Part shown: positions 7,059 to 14,135 of the stretch, piece after piece
Position numbering within the stretch: position 1 is the stretch's first letter
How the letters are laid out: every line of letters begins with the position of its first letter
From: CAISIP01 sp046594635
Lineage (GTDB): Bacteria > Pseudomonadota > Gammaproteobacteria > Burkholderiales > Burkholderiaceae_C
Direction of reading: 5' to 3'
Length of the DNA stretch: 18,352 nucleotides
Assembly: GCA_046594635.1 (NCBI GenBank)
Contig: JBKJRR010000295.1
Coordinates: 1-18,352, forward strand
Notes under the pieces: generated by a model
What the model was told of the DNA's origin: nothing
Databases searched by the model: none
Seen by the model: only the letters and a program-made list of their open reading frames with translations
Program-made: the position numbers and the translations under genes

Positions 7059-7076
7059 GGGCGCTGACGGCCGGAT

Positions 7077-7835
7077 TCAGCCTTGACCCGGCAACTGCGC
7101 GTATCCGAGGCGTTCGCGGATGCTGGCGTCGCAGGTCTTGGCCAGGGCATGTAGTTCTTCGAAGCGCCGACCGTATTGCGGGTGCTGGAACTGCGAGCGT
7201 TGCTCCACCACTTCGGTTTCGCAGGCTTGCCAGCACAGGGTGATGTCGTGTTGCCAACTGCGCAGGAACAGATTGGGGTCGAACAAGCGTCCTTCGACCA
7301 GCAAGCCGACCAATTCGAACTGGCGCACCACGGTCTGCATTGCCTGGCGATCTTCGGGTGACCACACCAGAGGCGACTCCGATGGCTCTGCTACAGCAGC
7401 ACCGCGCAGGCGCTCCAGCAGCCGCGCCCGGGCGGCGATGCCGTCGGTGGTTTGCAGTAGATCGTTGACACGCACGAACGCCTCCAGGTCGATGGCGCGG
7501 GTGGACTGGGCCAGTTGCCGGGTGCCCTCTTGCAACTGGCGGCGTTGCAGCACCACGGTGACCAGCAACACCAGAAAACCGGAAAAGCTCAGGATCGGGT
7601 TGAGCGTGCCGCCGAAATAGTCTCCCAGCTGACCCAGCGCGGCCGAGCGCGCCTGAGGATCTGCTTTGAGTAGCCATTCGCTGGTCAGCGCCCACTGCCC
7701 GCCCAGCACAAGGGAGTGATACGTCAGGCTGACCAGTACGATGCTTGTGACGAGGGTGAGCAGGATCGTCGCGACAACAGCGACCGCAATGCGCGAGCTG
7801 CGGCTTTCGGGCAGTACGCCGTTCATGGGTGTCAT
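7077..7835 (-). CDS. Two-helix membrane protein of unknown function
   Basis: The 252-residue product has two likely transmembrane helices, about residues 16-38 and 80-97. A segment GDYFGGTLNPILSF leads into the second helix. A charged cytoplasmic part follows (residues 98-252), starting with a coiled-coil-like QRRQLQEGTRQLAQSTRAIDLEAF. The GGTLNPILSF pattern before a helix recurs in small two-helix membrane proteins of unknown role, and the VRQFELVGLLVEGRLFDPNLF stretch recalls DUF4760-type proteins; both links are from memory and tentative. The ATG at 7835 is chosen over a TTG at 7877 because it leaves a short basic N-terminus before helix 1; the ribosome site is weak (GGGAA). It runs against its neighbours ugd and rfbB, so it is probably an independent accessory gene. 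Function not known. Confidence 0.7.
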   Translation of the reverse strand: MTPMNGVLPESRSSRIAVAVVATILLTLVTSIVLVSLTYHSLVLGGQWALTSEWLLKADPQARSAALGQLGDYFGGTLNPILSFSGFLVLLVTVVLQRRQLQEGTRQLAQSTRAIDLEAFVRVNDLLQTTDGIAARARLLERLRGAAVAEPSESPLVWSPEDRQAMQTVVRQFELVGLLVEGRLFDPNLFLRSWQHDITLCWQACETEVVEQRSQFQHPQYGRRFEELHALAKTCDASIRERLGYAQLPGQG

Positions 7836-8077
7836 CGCTGGGTTCCCAGTGCGAGGTGGTGCGCAGTTGGCAGACAAAGGGGGCCGCGGGCCGGTTTCGA
7901 TGGGATTCTGCCCCAGCCATTCAGGAAATCAATCCCCCGCGCACGGTCGCGCGCCTCGGAAAAATACTGCACCGACATGTTTTTCGCATTTCAAGATGCC
8001 CCCGACATCATTGCTTTTTTGGGGCGGCCCATGCTTGTGTGGACAATGTCAGCTGCATTGAACGAAAAACATTCGAC

Positions 8078-9151
8078 ATGACAATCCTCATCACCGGCGG
8101 CGCGGGCTTCATCGGCAGCAATTTTGTACTCGACTGGCTTGCCCAGTCTGACGAGTCCATCGTCAATCTCGACAAGCTCACCTACGCGGGCAATCTGCAG
8201 AATCTGGCGTCGCTCAATACCGACCCGCGCCATGTGTTTGTGCGCGGCGACATTGGCGACGGACCCATGGTCGACTCGATGCTGGCACTGCACAAGCCCC
8301 GCGCCATCATCAACTTTGTGGCCGAGTCGCATGTGGACCGATCCATTCACGGGCCCGGCGAGTTCATACAGACCAATATCGTGGGCACGTTCCAGTTGCT
8401 GGAGTCGATCCGCGCTTACTGGGGCCATCTCGATGCGGACGCGAAGAAGATCTTTCGCGTGCTGCATGTGTCCACCGACGAGGTGTACGGCTCGCTGGCC
8501 AGGGATGACGCGGCGTTTACCGAGACGCACCGTTATGAACCCAACAGCCCCTACTCTGCCTCCAAGGCGGCCAGCGACCATCTGGTGCGGGCCTACCACC
8601 ATACTTATGGGCTGCCGGTACTCACCACCAACTGCTCCAACAATTACGGGCCGCTGCACTTTCCCGAAAAACTGATCCCGCTGATGATCGTCAACGCGCT
8701 GGCCGGCAAACCGCTGCCGGTGTACGGCGACGGCCAGCAGATTCGCGACTGGCTCTATGTGAAGGACCACTGCAACGCCATCCGACGTGTGCTGGAGGCA
8801 GGCCGCGTGGGTGAGACCTACAACATCGGCGGCTGGAACGAGATGCCCAACCTCGATATCGTACACACGGTGTGCGCGCTGCTCGACGAACTGCAACCGC
8901 GCAAGGATGGCAAGCCCTACAAGGAGCTGATCCAGTTCGTGACCGATCGGCCGGGCCATGACCGTCGCTACGCCATCGATGCGCGCAAGATCGAGCAGGA
9001 ACTGGGCTGGACGCCGGCCGAGACCTTTGCCAGCGGTATCCGAAAGACGGTGTTGTGGTACCTGGAGAACACGGACTGGGTGAGCAGCGTGCAAAGTGGC
9101 GCCTATCGGAAGTGGCTGGACCAGCATTACGGGTCGCAGATCACCGCGTGA
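8078..9151 (+). CDS. rfbB: dTDP-glucose 4,6-dehydratase
   Basis: The 357-residue NAD-dependent dehydratase makes dTDP-4-keto-6-deoxyglucose, the second step to dTDP-rhamnose. Seen: TGGAGFIGSNF (6-16), NLDKLTYAGNL (30-40), AESHVDRSI (82-90), the catalytic Thr133-Asp134-Glu135 in STDEVYG, YSASK (159-163), and RPGHDRRYAID near the C-terminus. Length is normal. The one departure is NFVAESH where HFAAESH is usual. The ATG has only a weak ribosome site before it. This gene is separated from rfbDAC by about 4.6 kb of other genes, and it is the only intact copy here, so it must serve the rhamnose pathway together with rfbA, rfbC and rfbD. It heads the wecB-galE-manC side of the cluster. Confidence 0.95.
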   Translation: MTILITGGAGFIGSNFVLDWLAQSDESIVNLDKLTYAGNLQNLASLNTDPRHVFVRGDIGDGPMVDSMLALHKPRAIINFVAESHVDRSIHGPGEFIQTNIVGTFQLLESIRAYWGHLDADAKKIFRVLHVSTDEVYGSLARDDAAFTETHRYEPNSPYSASKAASDHLVRAYHHTYGLPVLTTNCSNNYGPLHFPEKLIPLMIVNALAGKPLPVYGDGQQIRDWLYVKDHCNAIRRVLEAGRVGETYNIGGWNEMPNLDIVHTVCALLDELQPRKDGKPYKELIQFVTDRPGHDRRYAIDARKIEQELGWTPAETFASGIRKTVLWYLENTDWVSSVQSGAYRKWLDQHYGSQITA

Positions 9152-9253
9152 CATCGGAAGAAAGCCGGTCGGTGGTGCAGAAATGCCGGACAGCAGCCCT
9201 GTGCAGGCAGCCGGCTGTAAAAGCCGTCACGGTGCGCGGGTAATATCCGTTCC

Positions 9254-10375
9254 ATGAAAACCATCTATCTGGTCGCCGGCGCGCGCCCCAATTTCATGAA
9301 GATTGCGCCGATCGTGCGGGCACTGCAGGCCCATGGCGGCCTGGCCTTCAAGATCATCCATACCGGGCAGCACTATGACCGGGAGATGAACGACGTGTTC
9401 TTCGAGGAGTTGGGTATTCCGGAGCCGGACGTGTTCATGGCCGCCGGTGGCGGCAGCCACGCACAGCAGACCGGCAAGATCATGACCTTGTTCGAAGAGT
9501 TGTGCACGGCCGAGCGACCCGACGCCGTGCTCGTGGTGGGTGATGTGAACTCCACACTGGCCTGCTCCATCGTGGCCAAGAAGCTGAATATTCCGGTCGC
9601 CCACGTTGAAGCCGGTTTGCGCAGTGGCGACATGGCCATGCCAGAAGAGATCAACCGGCTGGTCACCGACAGCATTTCAGACTGGTTCTTTGTCACCGAG
9701 CCCAGCGGCGTGGCCCATCTGAAGCGCGAAGGCAAGCGAGAGCAGGCCATCCATTACGTTGGCCACGTGATGGTCGATAACCTGTTGTTCCAGGCCGAAA
9801 AGCTCACCCGCACCGACACGGCGGCTTTCGAGACCAGCGCCTACAAAGCCGAACGCACGGCCAACGGCGGGCGTTATGGCGTGGTCACCCTGCACCGCCC
9901 GAGCAACGTGGACGACGCCGCCATGATGGCCCGTATTGGGGGCGCGCTCAAGGAGATTGCTCTGGAATTGCCGCTGATATTTCCTGTGCATCCGCGCACG
10001 CGGGCGAATCTGGCCAGGTTCGGCGTCGATCTGGGGCCGAACATCACACTGGTGGGCCCGCAGGCCTATATGGCGTTTTTGAATCTATGGAAACACGCGG
10101 CCGTGGTGCTGACCGACAGCGGTGGTCTGCAGGAAGAAACCACTGCCCTGGGCGTGCCGTGTATCACGATCCGCGAGAACACCGAGCGCCCGGTGACCGT
10201 CGACGAGGGCTCCAACGTGCTGGCCGGCACCGATCCGGCTGTGATCGTTGCCGAGGTGCGCAAGGTGTTGCGCGGAGACGGCAAGGCCGGGCGGCGTCCT
10301 GAGTTGTGGGATGGCCAGGCTGCCACGCGCATCGTCGACATACTGGCCCATGAACTGGCAACACACGGAAACTGA
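9254..10375 (+). CDS. wecB: UDP-N-acetylglucosamine 2-epimerase (non-hydrolysing)
   Basis: The 373-residue enzyme interconverts UDP-GlcNAc and UDP-ManNAc in the cytoplasm. It has the GT-B-like fold of the family. Seen: GARPNFMK (9-16), GQHYD (38-42), GDVNSTLA with Asp97, HVEAGLRS with Glu119, PEEINR with Glu131, VTLHRP with His214, and the UDP-binding TDSGGLQEE. The usual HRREN element reads HRPSN, a modest departure also known in divergent members. A 102-base gap with no clear promoter separates it from rfbB. galE starts one base after its stop, so the two are surely cotranscribed. No UDP-ManNAc dehydrogenase (wecC) is in view, although Ugd-like enzymes can have related activities. Confidence 0.93.
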   Translation: MKTIYLVAGARPNFMKIAPIVRALQAHGGLAFKIIHTGQHYDREMNDVFFEELGIPEPDVFMAAGGGSHAQQTGKIMTLFEELCTAERPDAVLVVGDVNSTLACSIVAKKLNIPVAHVEAGLRSGDMAMPEEINRLVTDSISDWFFVTEPSGVAHLKREGKREQAIHYVGHVMVDNLLFQAEKLTRTDTAAFETSAYKAERTANGGRYGVVTLHRPSNVDDAAMMARIGGALKEIALELPLIFPVHPRTRANLARFGVDLGPNITLVGPQAYMAFLNLWKHAAVVLTDSGGLQEETTALGVPCITIRENTERPVTVDEGSNVLAGTDPAVIVAEVRKVLRGDGKAGRRPELWDGQAATRIVDILAHELATHGN

Positions 10376-10376
10376 C

Positions 10377-11399
10377 ATGATTCTTGTCACGGGCGGAGCG
10401 GGCTATATCGGCAGCCATACCTGCGTTGAACTGCTCAATGCCGGTCACGCGGTGACGGTGTTCGACAACTTCTGCAACAGCCAACCGGAGTCGCTGGCAA
10501 GGGTCGAAAGGATCACCGGCAAACAGCTCACGGTGGTACGGGGCGACCTCCGTGACCGCGCCGCCATCGAGACGGCGCTGCGCGACAGCGGTGCCACGGC
10601 GGTGATCCATTTTGCCGGCCTCAAGGCGGTAGGCGAGTCGGTCGAGAATCCGCTGGCCTACTACGACAACAACGTCAACGGAACGGTGCAACTGCTCGAA
10701 GCCATGCGGGCCTGCGACGTCAGGCGTCTGGTATTCAGTTCGTCCGCGACGGTGTATGGCGACCCGCAGCACCTGCCGCTGGACGAAGAACATCCGCTGT
10801 CGACAACCAACCCTTATGGCCAGACCAAGCTTGTGATCGAGGACATGCTGCGCGCCCTGCACCGCAGCGACGACACATGGCGCATCGCTATCCTGAGGTA
10901 TTTCAATCCGGTCGGCGCCCATGCCAGCGGTTTGATCGGCGAGGATCCCCAAGGCACGCCGAACAACCTGCTGCCCTTTGTCGCCCAGGTCGCTGTGGGT
11001 CGTCGGCCGCATGTCAATGTATGGGGTAACGACTACCCCACGCCCGATGGCACCGGCGTGCGGGATTACATCCATGTGGTTGATCTGGCCCTGGGCCACC
11101 TGAGGGCGCTGGAGCGCTTGCGCCAACACGCGGAATGCCGCGCATTCAACCTCGGCACGGGCGTGGGATACAGCGTGCTGGACATGGTGCGCGCCTTTGA
11201 GCAGGCCAGCGGCCGGCCGGTACCGTTTGAGCTGGCCGCGCGCCGCGCCGGCGACATTGCCGCGTGTTACGCGGATCCGGCGCAGGCACGGGACTTGCTC
11301 GGTTGGCAAGCCGAACGCGACTTGCAGACCATGTGTGGCGATGCCTGGCGCTGGCAAAGCAGCAACCCGCAAGGGTACCGATCAGCAGAGTCCAAATAA
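10377..11399 (+). CDS. galE: UDP-glucose 4-epimerase
   Basis: The 340-residue short-chain-dehydrogenase-type epimerase interconverts UDP-glucose and UDP-galactose, with tightly bound NAD. Seen: VTGGAGYIGSHT (4-15), VFDNFCNSQPESL (28-40), HFAGLKAVGESV (78-89), SSSATVYG (121-128), catalytic Tyr147 and Lys151 in NPYGQTK, RYFNPVGAH (174-182), and RDYIHVVDLA. These are the GalE-specific forms rather than those of the related RfbB. Length is normal (about 338). The ATG is one base after the wecB stop. The C-terminus fits the family pattern GWQAERDLQTMCGDAWRW. Confidence 0.94.
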   Translation: MILVTGGAGYIGSHTCVELLNAGHAVTVFDNFCNSQPESLARVERITGKQLTVVRGDLRDRAAIETALRDSGATAVIHFAGLKAVGESVENPLAYYDNNVNGTVQLLEAMRACDVRRLVFSSSATVYGDPQHLPLDEEHPLSTTNPYGQTKLVIEDMLRALHRSDDTWRIAILRYFNPVGAHASGLIGEDPQGTPNNLLPFVAQVAVGRRPHVNVWGNDYPTPDGTGVRDYIHVVDLALGHLRALERLRQHAECRAFNLGTGVGYSVLDMVRAFEQASGRPVPFELAARRAGDIAACYADPAQARDLLGWQAERDLQTMCGDAWRWQSSNPQGYRSAESK

Positions 11400-11421
11400 C
11401 AACTGTTCAGGGAGAGAAAGT

Positions 11422-11448
11422 ATGAAAGCGAACAACCATCATGGCTAA
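11422..11448 (+). other. 8-codon open frame ahead of the NDP-sugar pyrophosphorylase
   Basis: A good ribosome site (GGGAGA, 11410-11415) precedes ATG-AAA-GCG, which reads MKANNHHG and stops at 11448, overlapping the pyrophosphorylase ATG at 11441. Relatives of that enzyme usually start MKAMILAAG. Here MKA and MILAAG are separated by 22 bases and lie in different frames. It is either a remnant of the original start or a tiny leader that feeds ribosomes to the next ATG. Confidence 0.3.
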
Positions 11449-12544
11449 GGGCATGATTCTGGCCGCCGGCCAGGGGACACGCGTCCGCCCGTTGACCAAT
11501 GATCTGCCCAAGGCCATGGTGCCGATTCTCGGTAAACCGGTGATGGAATACCTGATCGAGCACCTGGCCAAATACGGCGTGAAAGAGATCATGGTCAACG
11601 TGGCCTTCCACAATGACAGGATCGAACAGTATTTTGGTGATGGCCACCGCTGGGGCGTGCAGATTGGCTATTCATACGAGGGCGCGCGGGCCCACGGCGA
11701 CATCGTGCCGAAGCCACTCGGATCGGCCGGTGGTATCCGCAAGATCCAGGATTTCAGCGGCTTCTTCGACGAGACCACAATCGTGTTGTGTGGCGACGCG
11801 CTGATCGATCTGGACATCGGCGCCGCCTTGCATGAGCATAAGATGAAAGGCGCAATTGCCAGTGTGGTGACGCTGGACGTGCCGCGGGACGAGGTCAAGA
11901 ACTACGGTATCGTGGTTGCCGGCAAGGATGGCAAGGTCGAGTCGTTTCAGGAAAAGCCCGAGCCGGCCGACGCCCTTTCCACGCTGGCCAGCACCGGCAT
12001 CTACATCTTCGAGCCGCAGGCCTTTGAGCGGATTCCGGCCGATACGGTATACGACATCGGATCACAGTTGTTCCCGTCCCTGGTGGCCGAAGGCCTGCCG
12101 TTTTATGCGCAGAGCCGCTTCTTCAACTGGATTGATATCGGCCGTGTCAGCGATTACTGGTCGGTGCTGCAACAAGTCTTGCGCGGCGATGTCGCCCAGC
12201 TGACCATGCCGGGCCGTGAAGTGAAACCCGGCGTCTGGGTGGGTATCAACACCCGCATCCCGTGGGACGAGGTGGACATACAGGGGCCGGTATATATCGG
12301 ATCCAGTGTCAATATCGAACCGGGCGCCAGCATCGTCGGCCCGGTCTGGATCGGGCATGGCTCGACCTTGCGCAAGGGCGCCAGCGTGCGCCGCAGCATC
12401 CTGTTCGAGTACACCCGCATTGGGGCCGATATGTGTTTTGAAGACATGATCGTGTCGCCCGAGTACTGCGTCGACCGGCATGGCAAGACCCTGTACCAGG
12501 GCGACGAACGCGCGGAACTGCGATGGGGAGATGCACGTGGCTGA
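11441..12544 (+). CDS. NDP-sugar pyrophosphorylase with C-terminal beta-helix (mannose-1-phosphate guanylyltransferase-like)
   Basis: The 367-residue protein has an N-terminal nucleotidyltransferase domain (GMILAAGQGTRVRPLTNDLPKAMVPILGKPVMEYLIE... residues 4-40, LCGDALIDLD near 120, FQEKPEP near 170, WIDIGRVSDYW near 230). A left-handed beta-helix tail follows, about residues 260-345, with hexapeptide-like turns such as IGSSVNIEPGASIVGPVWIG. This two-domain layout is that of GDP-mannose pyrophosphorylase-like or GlmU-like NDP-sugar synthases; the substrate cannot be fixed from sequence. The DLPKAMVPI form suggests a different sugar than RfbA. The ATG at 11441 is used; an in-frame ATG at 11453 would also leave the whole domain. 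It sits just before manC and overlaps its start by 8 bases, so the two are translated together. Confidence 0.85.
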   Translation: MAKGMILAAGQGTRVRPLTNDLPKAMVPILGKPVMEYLIEHLAKYGVKEIMVNVAFHNDRIEQYFGDGHRWGVQIGYSYEGARAHGDIVPKPLGSAGGIRKIQDFSGFFDETTIVLCGDALIDLDIGAALHEHKMKGAIASVVTLDVPRDEVKNYGIVVAGKDGKVESFQEKPEPADALSTLASTGIYIFEPQAFERIPADTVYDIGSQLFPSLVAEGLPFYAQSRFFNWIDIGRVSDYWSVLQQVLRGDVAQLTMPGREVKPGVWVGINTRIPWDEVDIQGPVYIGSSVNIEPGASIVGPVWIGHGSTLRKGASVRRSILFEYTRIGADMCFEDMIVSPEYCVDRHGKTLYQGDERAELRWGDARG

Positions 12545-14057
12545 ATCTGCAACTGCAACAACGAACAGCCCAGAAGCAACCGCCATCCGGGTGCAGCCGG
12601 TCGTATTGTCTGGCGGCTCGGGCACACGGTTGTGGCCGCTGTCGCGCGAAAAATATCCGAAACAATTGTTGCCCCTGGTGGGCGAAGATTCGCTGTTGCA
12701 GGCGACGGTACGGCGAACCGATGGCATTGGCACACAGGTCGCGCCACCGATGGTGGTCTGCAACGAGGAATACCGCTTCGTCATTGCGGAACAACTGCGT
12801 GTGATGGGCAAACCCGGCACGGTGGTGTTGGAGCCTGTCGGACGCAATACGGCGCCTGCATTGACGCTGGCCGCTTTGGCGGCGCGCACCGACGCACCGT
12901 CGGATCCGGTGTTGCTGGTGATGCCGGCCGATCACGTGATTGTCGATACCCCGGCTTTTCAATCTGCCGTCCGTCAGGGTGCGGCGTTGGCAGACAAAGG
13001 CCTGGTGGTCACGTTCGGCATCACACCCGACGCGCCGGAAACGGGTTACGGCTATATCCAGGGTGGCAGTGCCCTGACAGTGGACGGCGACTCCCATGCG
13101 TCGGGGCGTCTGATTGCGCGTTTTGTCGAAAAGCCGGATCTGAAAACCGCCCAGAGCTACCTCGACGAGGGCTCGTATCTCTGGAACAGTGGCATCTTCA
13201 TGATGAAGGCCTCGGTCTGGCTCAGCGCCATTGCCCGGTGCCGACCGGACATCCACGCTGCCTGCACCCGCGCATGGGACGGCGTGGCGCGTGACGGCGA
13301 TTTTGCCCGCGTGGACAAGCAGGCGTTCTCCGATGGCCCGTCCGACTCGATCGACTATGCCGTGATGGAGCGCATCACCGCGAGCAGCCGCGACAAAGCC
13401 ATGGCCGATAGCGCTCTGCCACTGGGTGTGGTGATTCCGCTGCAGGCCGGATGGTCCGACGTGGGCGCCTGGGACGCGTTGTGGAAAGTGCTGACCAAGG
13501 ATGCGCAGGGCAATGTCGCGCAAGGCGACGTGATGCTGCAGGACTGCCAGGACACGCTCGCCATGTCGGGCGGCCGTCTGGTAGCCTGTGTGGGCGTGCG
13601 CGACCTCATCGTGGTGGAAACTTCCGATGCCATCCTGGTGGCGCACAAGGACCGCACCCAGGACGTCAAGAAAATTGTCGACGCACTCAAGGCGCGCGGC
13701 CGACCGGAAGGGCAAACCCATCGCAAGGTGTTCCGCCCCTGGGGCTGGTATGACAGCGTCGATGCCGGAGCACGGTTCCAGGTCAAACGCATCGTGGTCA
13801 AACCCGGCGGCACACTCTCTTTGCAGATGCACCACCACCGGGCAGAACACTGGATCGTCGTGAGCGGCACGGCCAAGGTGACCCGTGGTGACGAAAGCTT
13901 CCTGGTGTCGGAGAACGAATCGACCTATATTCCATTGGGAACAACCCACAGGCTGGAAAACCCCGGGCGGGTTCAACTGGAAATGATCGAGGTGCAATCG
14001 GGCACCTATCTTGGCGAGGACGATATCGTGCGACTGGAAGACGTTTACGGCCGCTAG
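12537..14057 (+). CDS. manC: Mannose-1-phosphate guanylyltransferase / mannose-6-phosphate isomerase
   Basis: The 506-residue bifunctional (type II) enzyme turns fructose-6-phosphate to mannose-6-phosphate and charges mannose-1-phosphate to GDP-mannose. The N-terminal domain has the GMP signature VVLSGGSGTRLWPLSREKYPKQ (residues 22-43), EPVGRNTAPA, MPADHVI, and ETGYGYI; FVEKPD follows. The C-terminal cupin (about 395-500) has the isomerase metal site QMHHHRAEHWIVVSGTA starting at residue 430. The start is taken as GTG at 12537, 6 bases after GGGGAG; an ATG at 12531 touches that ribosome site and is less likely. The gene overlaps the preceding gene by 8 bases. No phosphomannomutase is in the window. 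The first 15 residues are a poorly conserved, Ala/Thr-rich tail. Confidence 0.94.
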   Translation: MAESATATTNSPEATAIRVQPVVLSGGSGTRLWPLSREKYPKQLLPLVGEDSLLQATVRRTDGIGTQVAPPMVVCNEEYRFVIAEQLRVMGKPGTVVLEPVGRNTAPALTLAALAARTDAPSDPVLLVMPADHVIVDTPAFQSAVRQGAALADKGLVVTFGITPDAPETGYGYIQGGSALTVDGDSHASGRLIARFVEKPDLKTAQSYLDEGSYLWNSGIFMMKASVWLSAIARCRPDIHAACTRAWDGVARDGDFARVDKQAFSDGPSDSIDYAVMERITASSRDKAMADSALPLGVVIPLQAGWSDVGAWDALWKVLTKDAQGNVAQGDVMLQDCQDTLAMSGGRLVACVGVRDLIVVETSDAILVAHKDRTQDVKKIVDALKARGRPEGQTHRKVFRPWGWYDSVDAGARFQVKRIVVKPGGTLSLQMHHHRAEHWIVVSGTAKVTRGDESFLVSENESTYIPLGTTHRLENPGRVQLEMIEVQSGTYLGEDDIVRLEDVYGR

Positions 14058-14120
14058 ATCGGCAGGCGAAGCTCTGCTGGCGTTTCGGGAAAGTTTCGTC
14101 CGTACCGGGCGTGCGACGAC

Positions 14121-14135
14121 GAGGAGACACATGTG
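14121..14135 (+). promoter_or_regulatory. Ribosome site and overlapping ATG-TGA/GTG start of the acyltransferase gene
   Basis: GAGGAG (14121-14126) is followed by ATG at 14131-14133, which is immediately followed by TGA (14134-14136). The GTG at 14133-14135 opens the long frame with a 6-base gap to the ribosome site. The ATG-TGA 'start-stop' could compete for ribosomes and lower translation. This fixes the GTG as the gene start. Confidence 0.55.

Noticed and set aside
7991..9154. A 387-codon open frame on the minus strand opposite rfbB
   Set aside because: Same shadow effect: the translation shows no known motif, while the plus strand encodes a full RfbB with its catalytic residues.
9212..9226. 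CGGCT/AGCCG hairpin between rfbB and wecB as a terminator
   Set aside because: The stem is only 5 bp, no T-run follows, and the genes on both sides run the same way with related roles.
9242..9247. TAATAT just before wecB as a -10 promoter box
   Set aside because: It ends only 6 bases before the wecB ATG, leaving no room for a leader with a ribosome site, and no matching -35 sequence was found.
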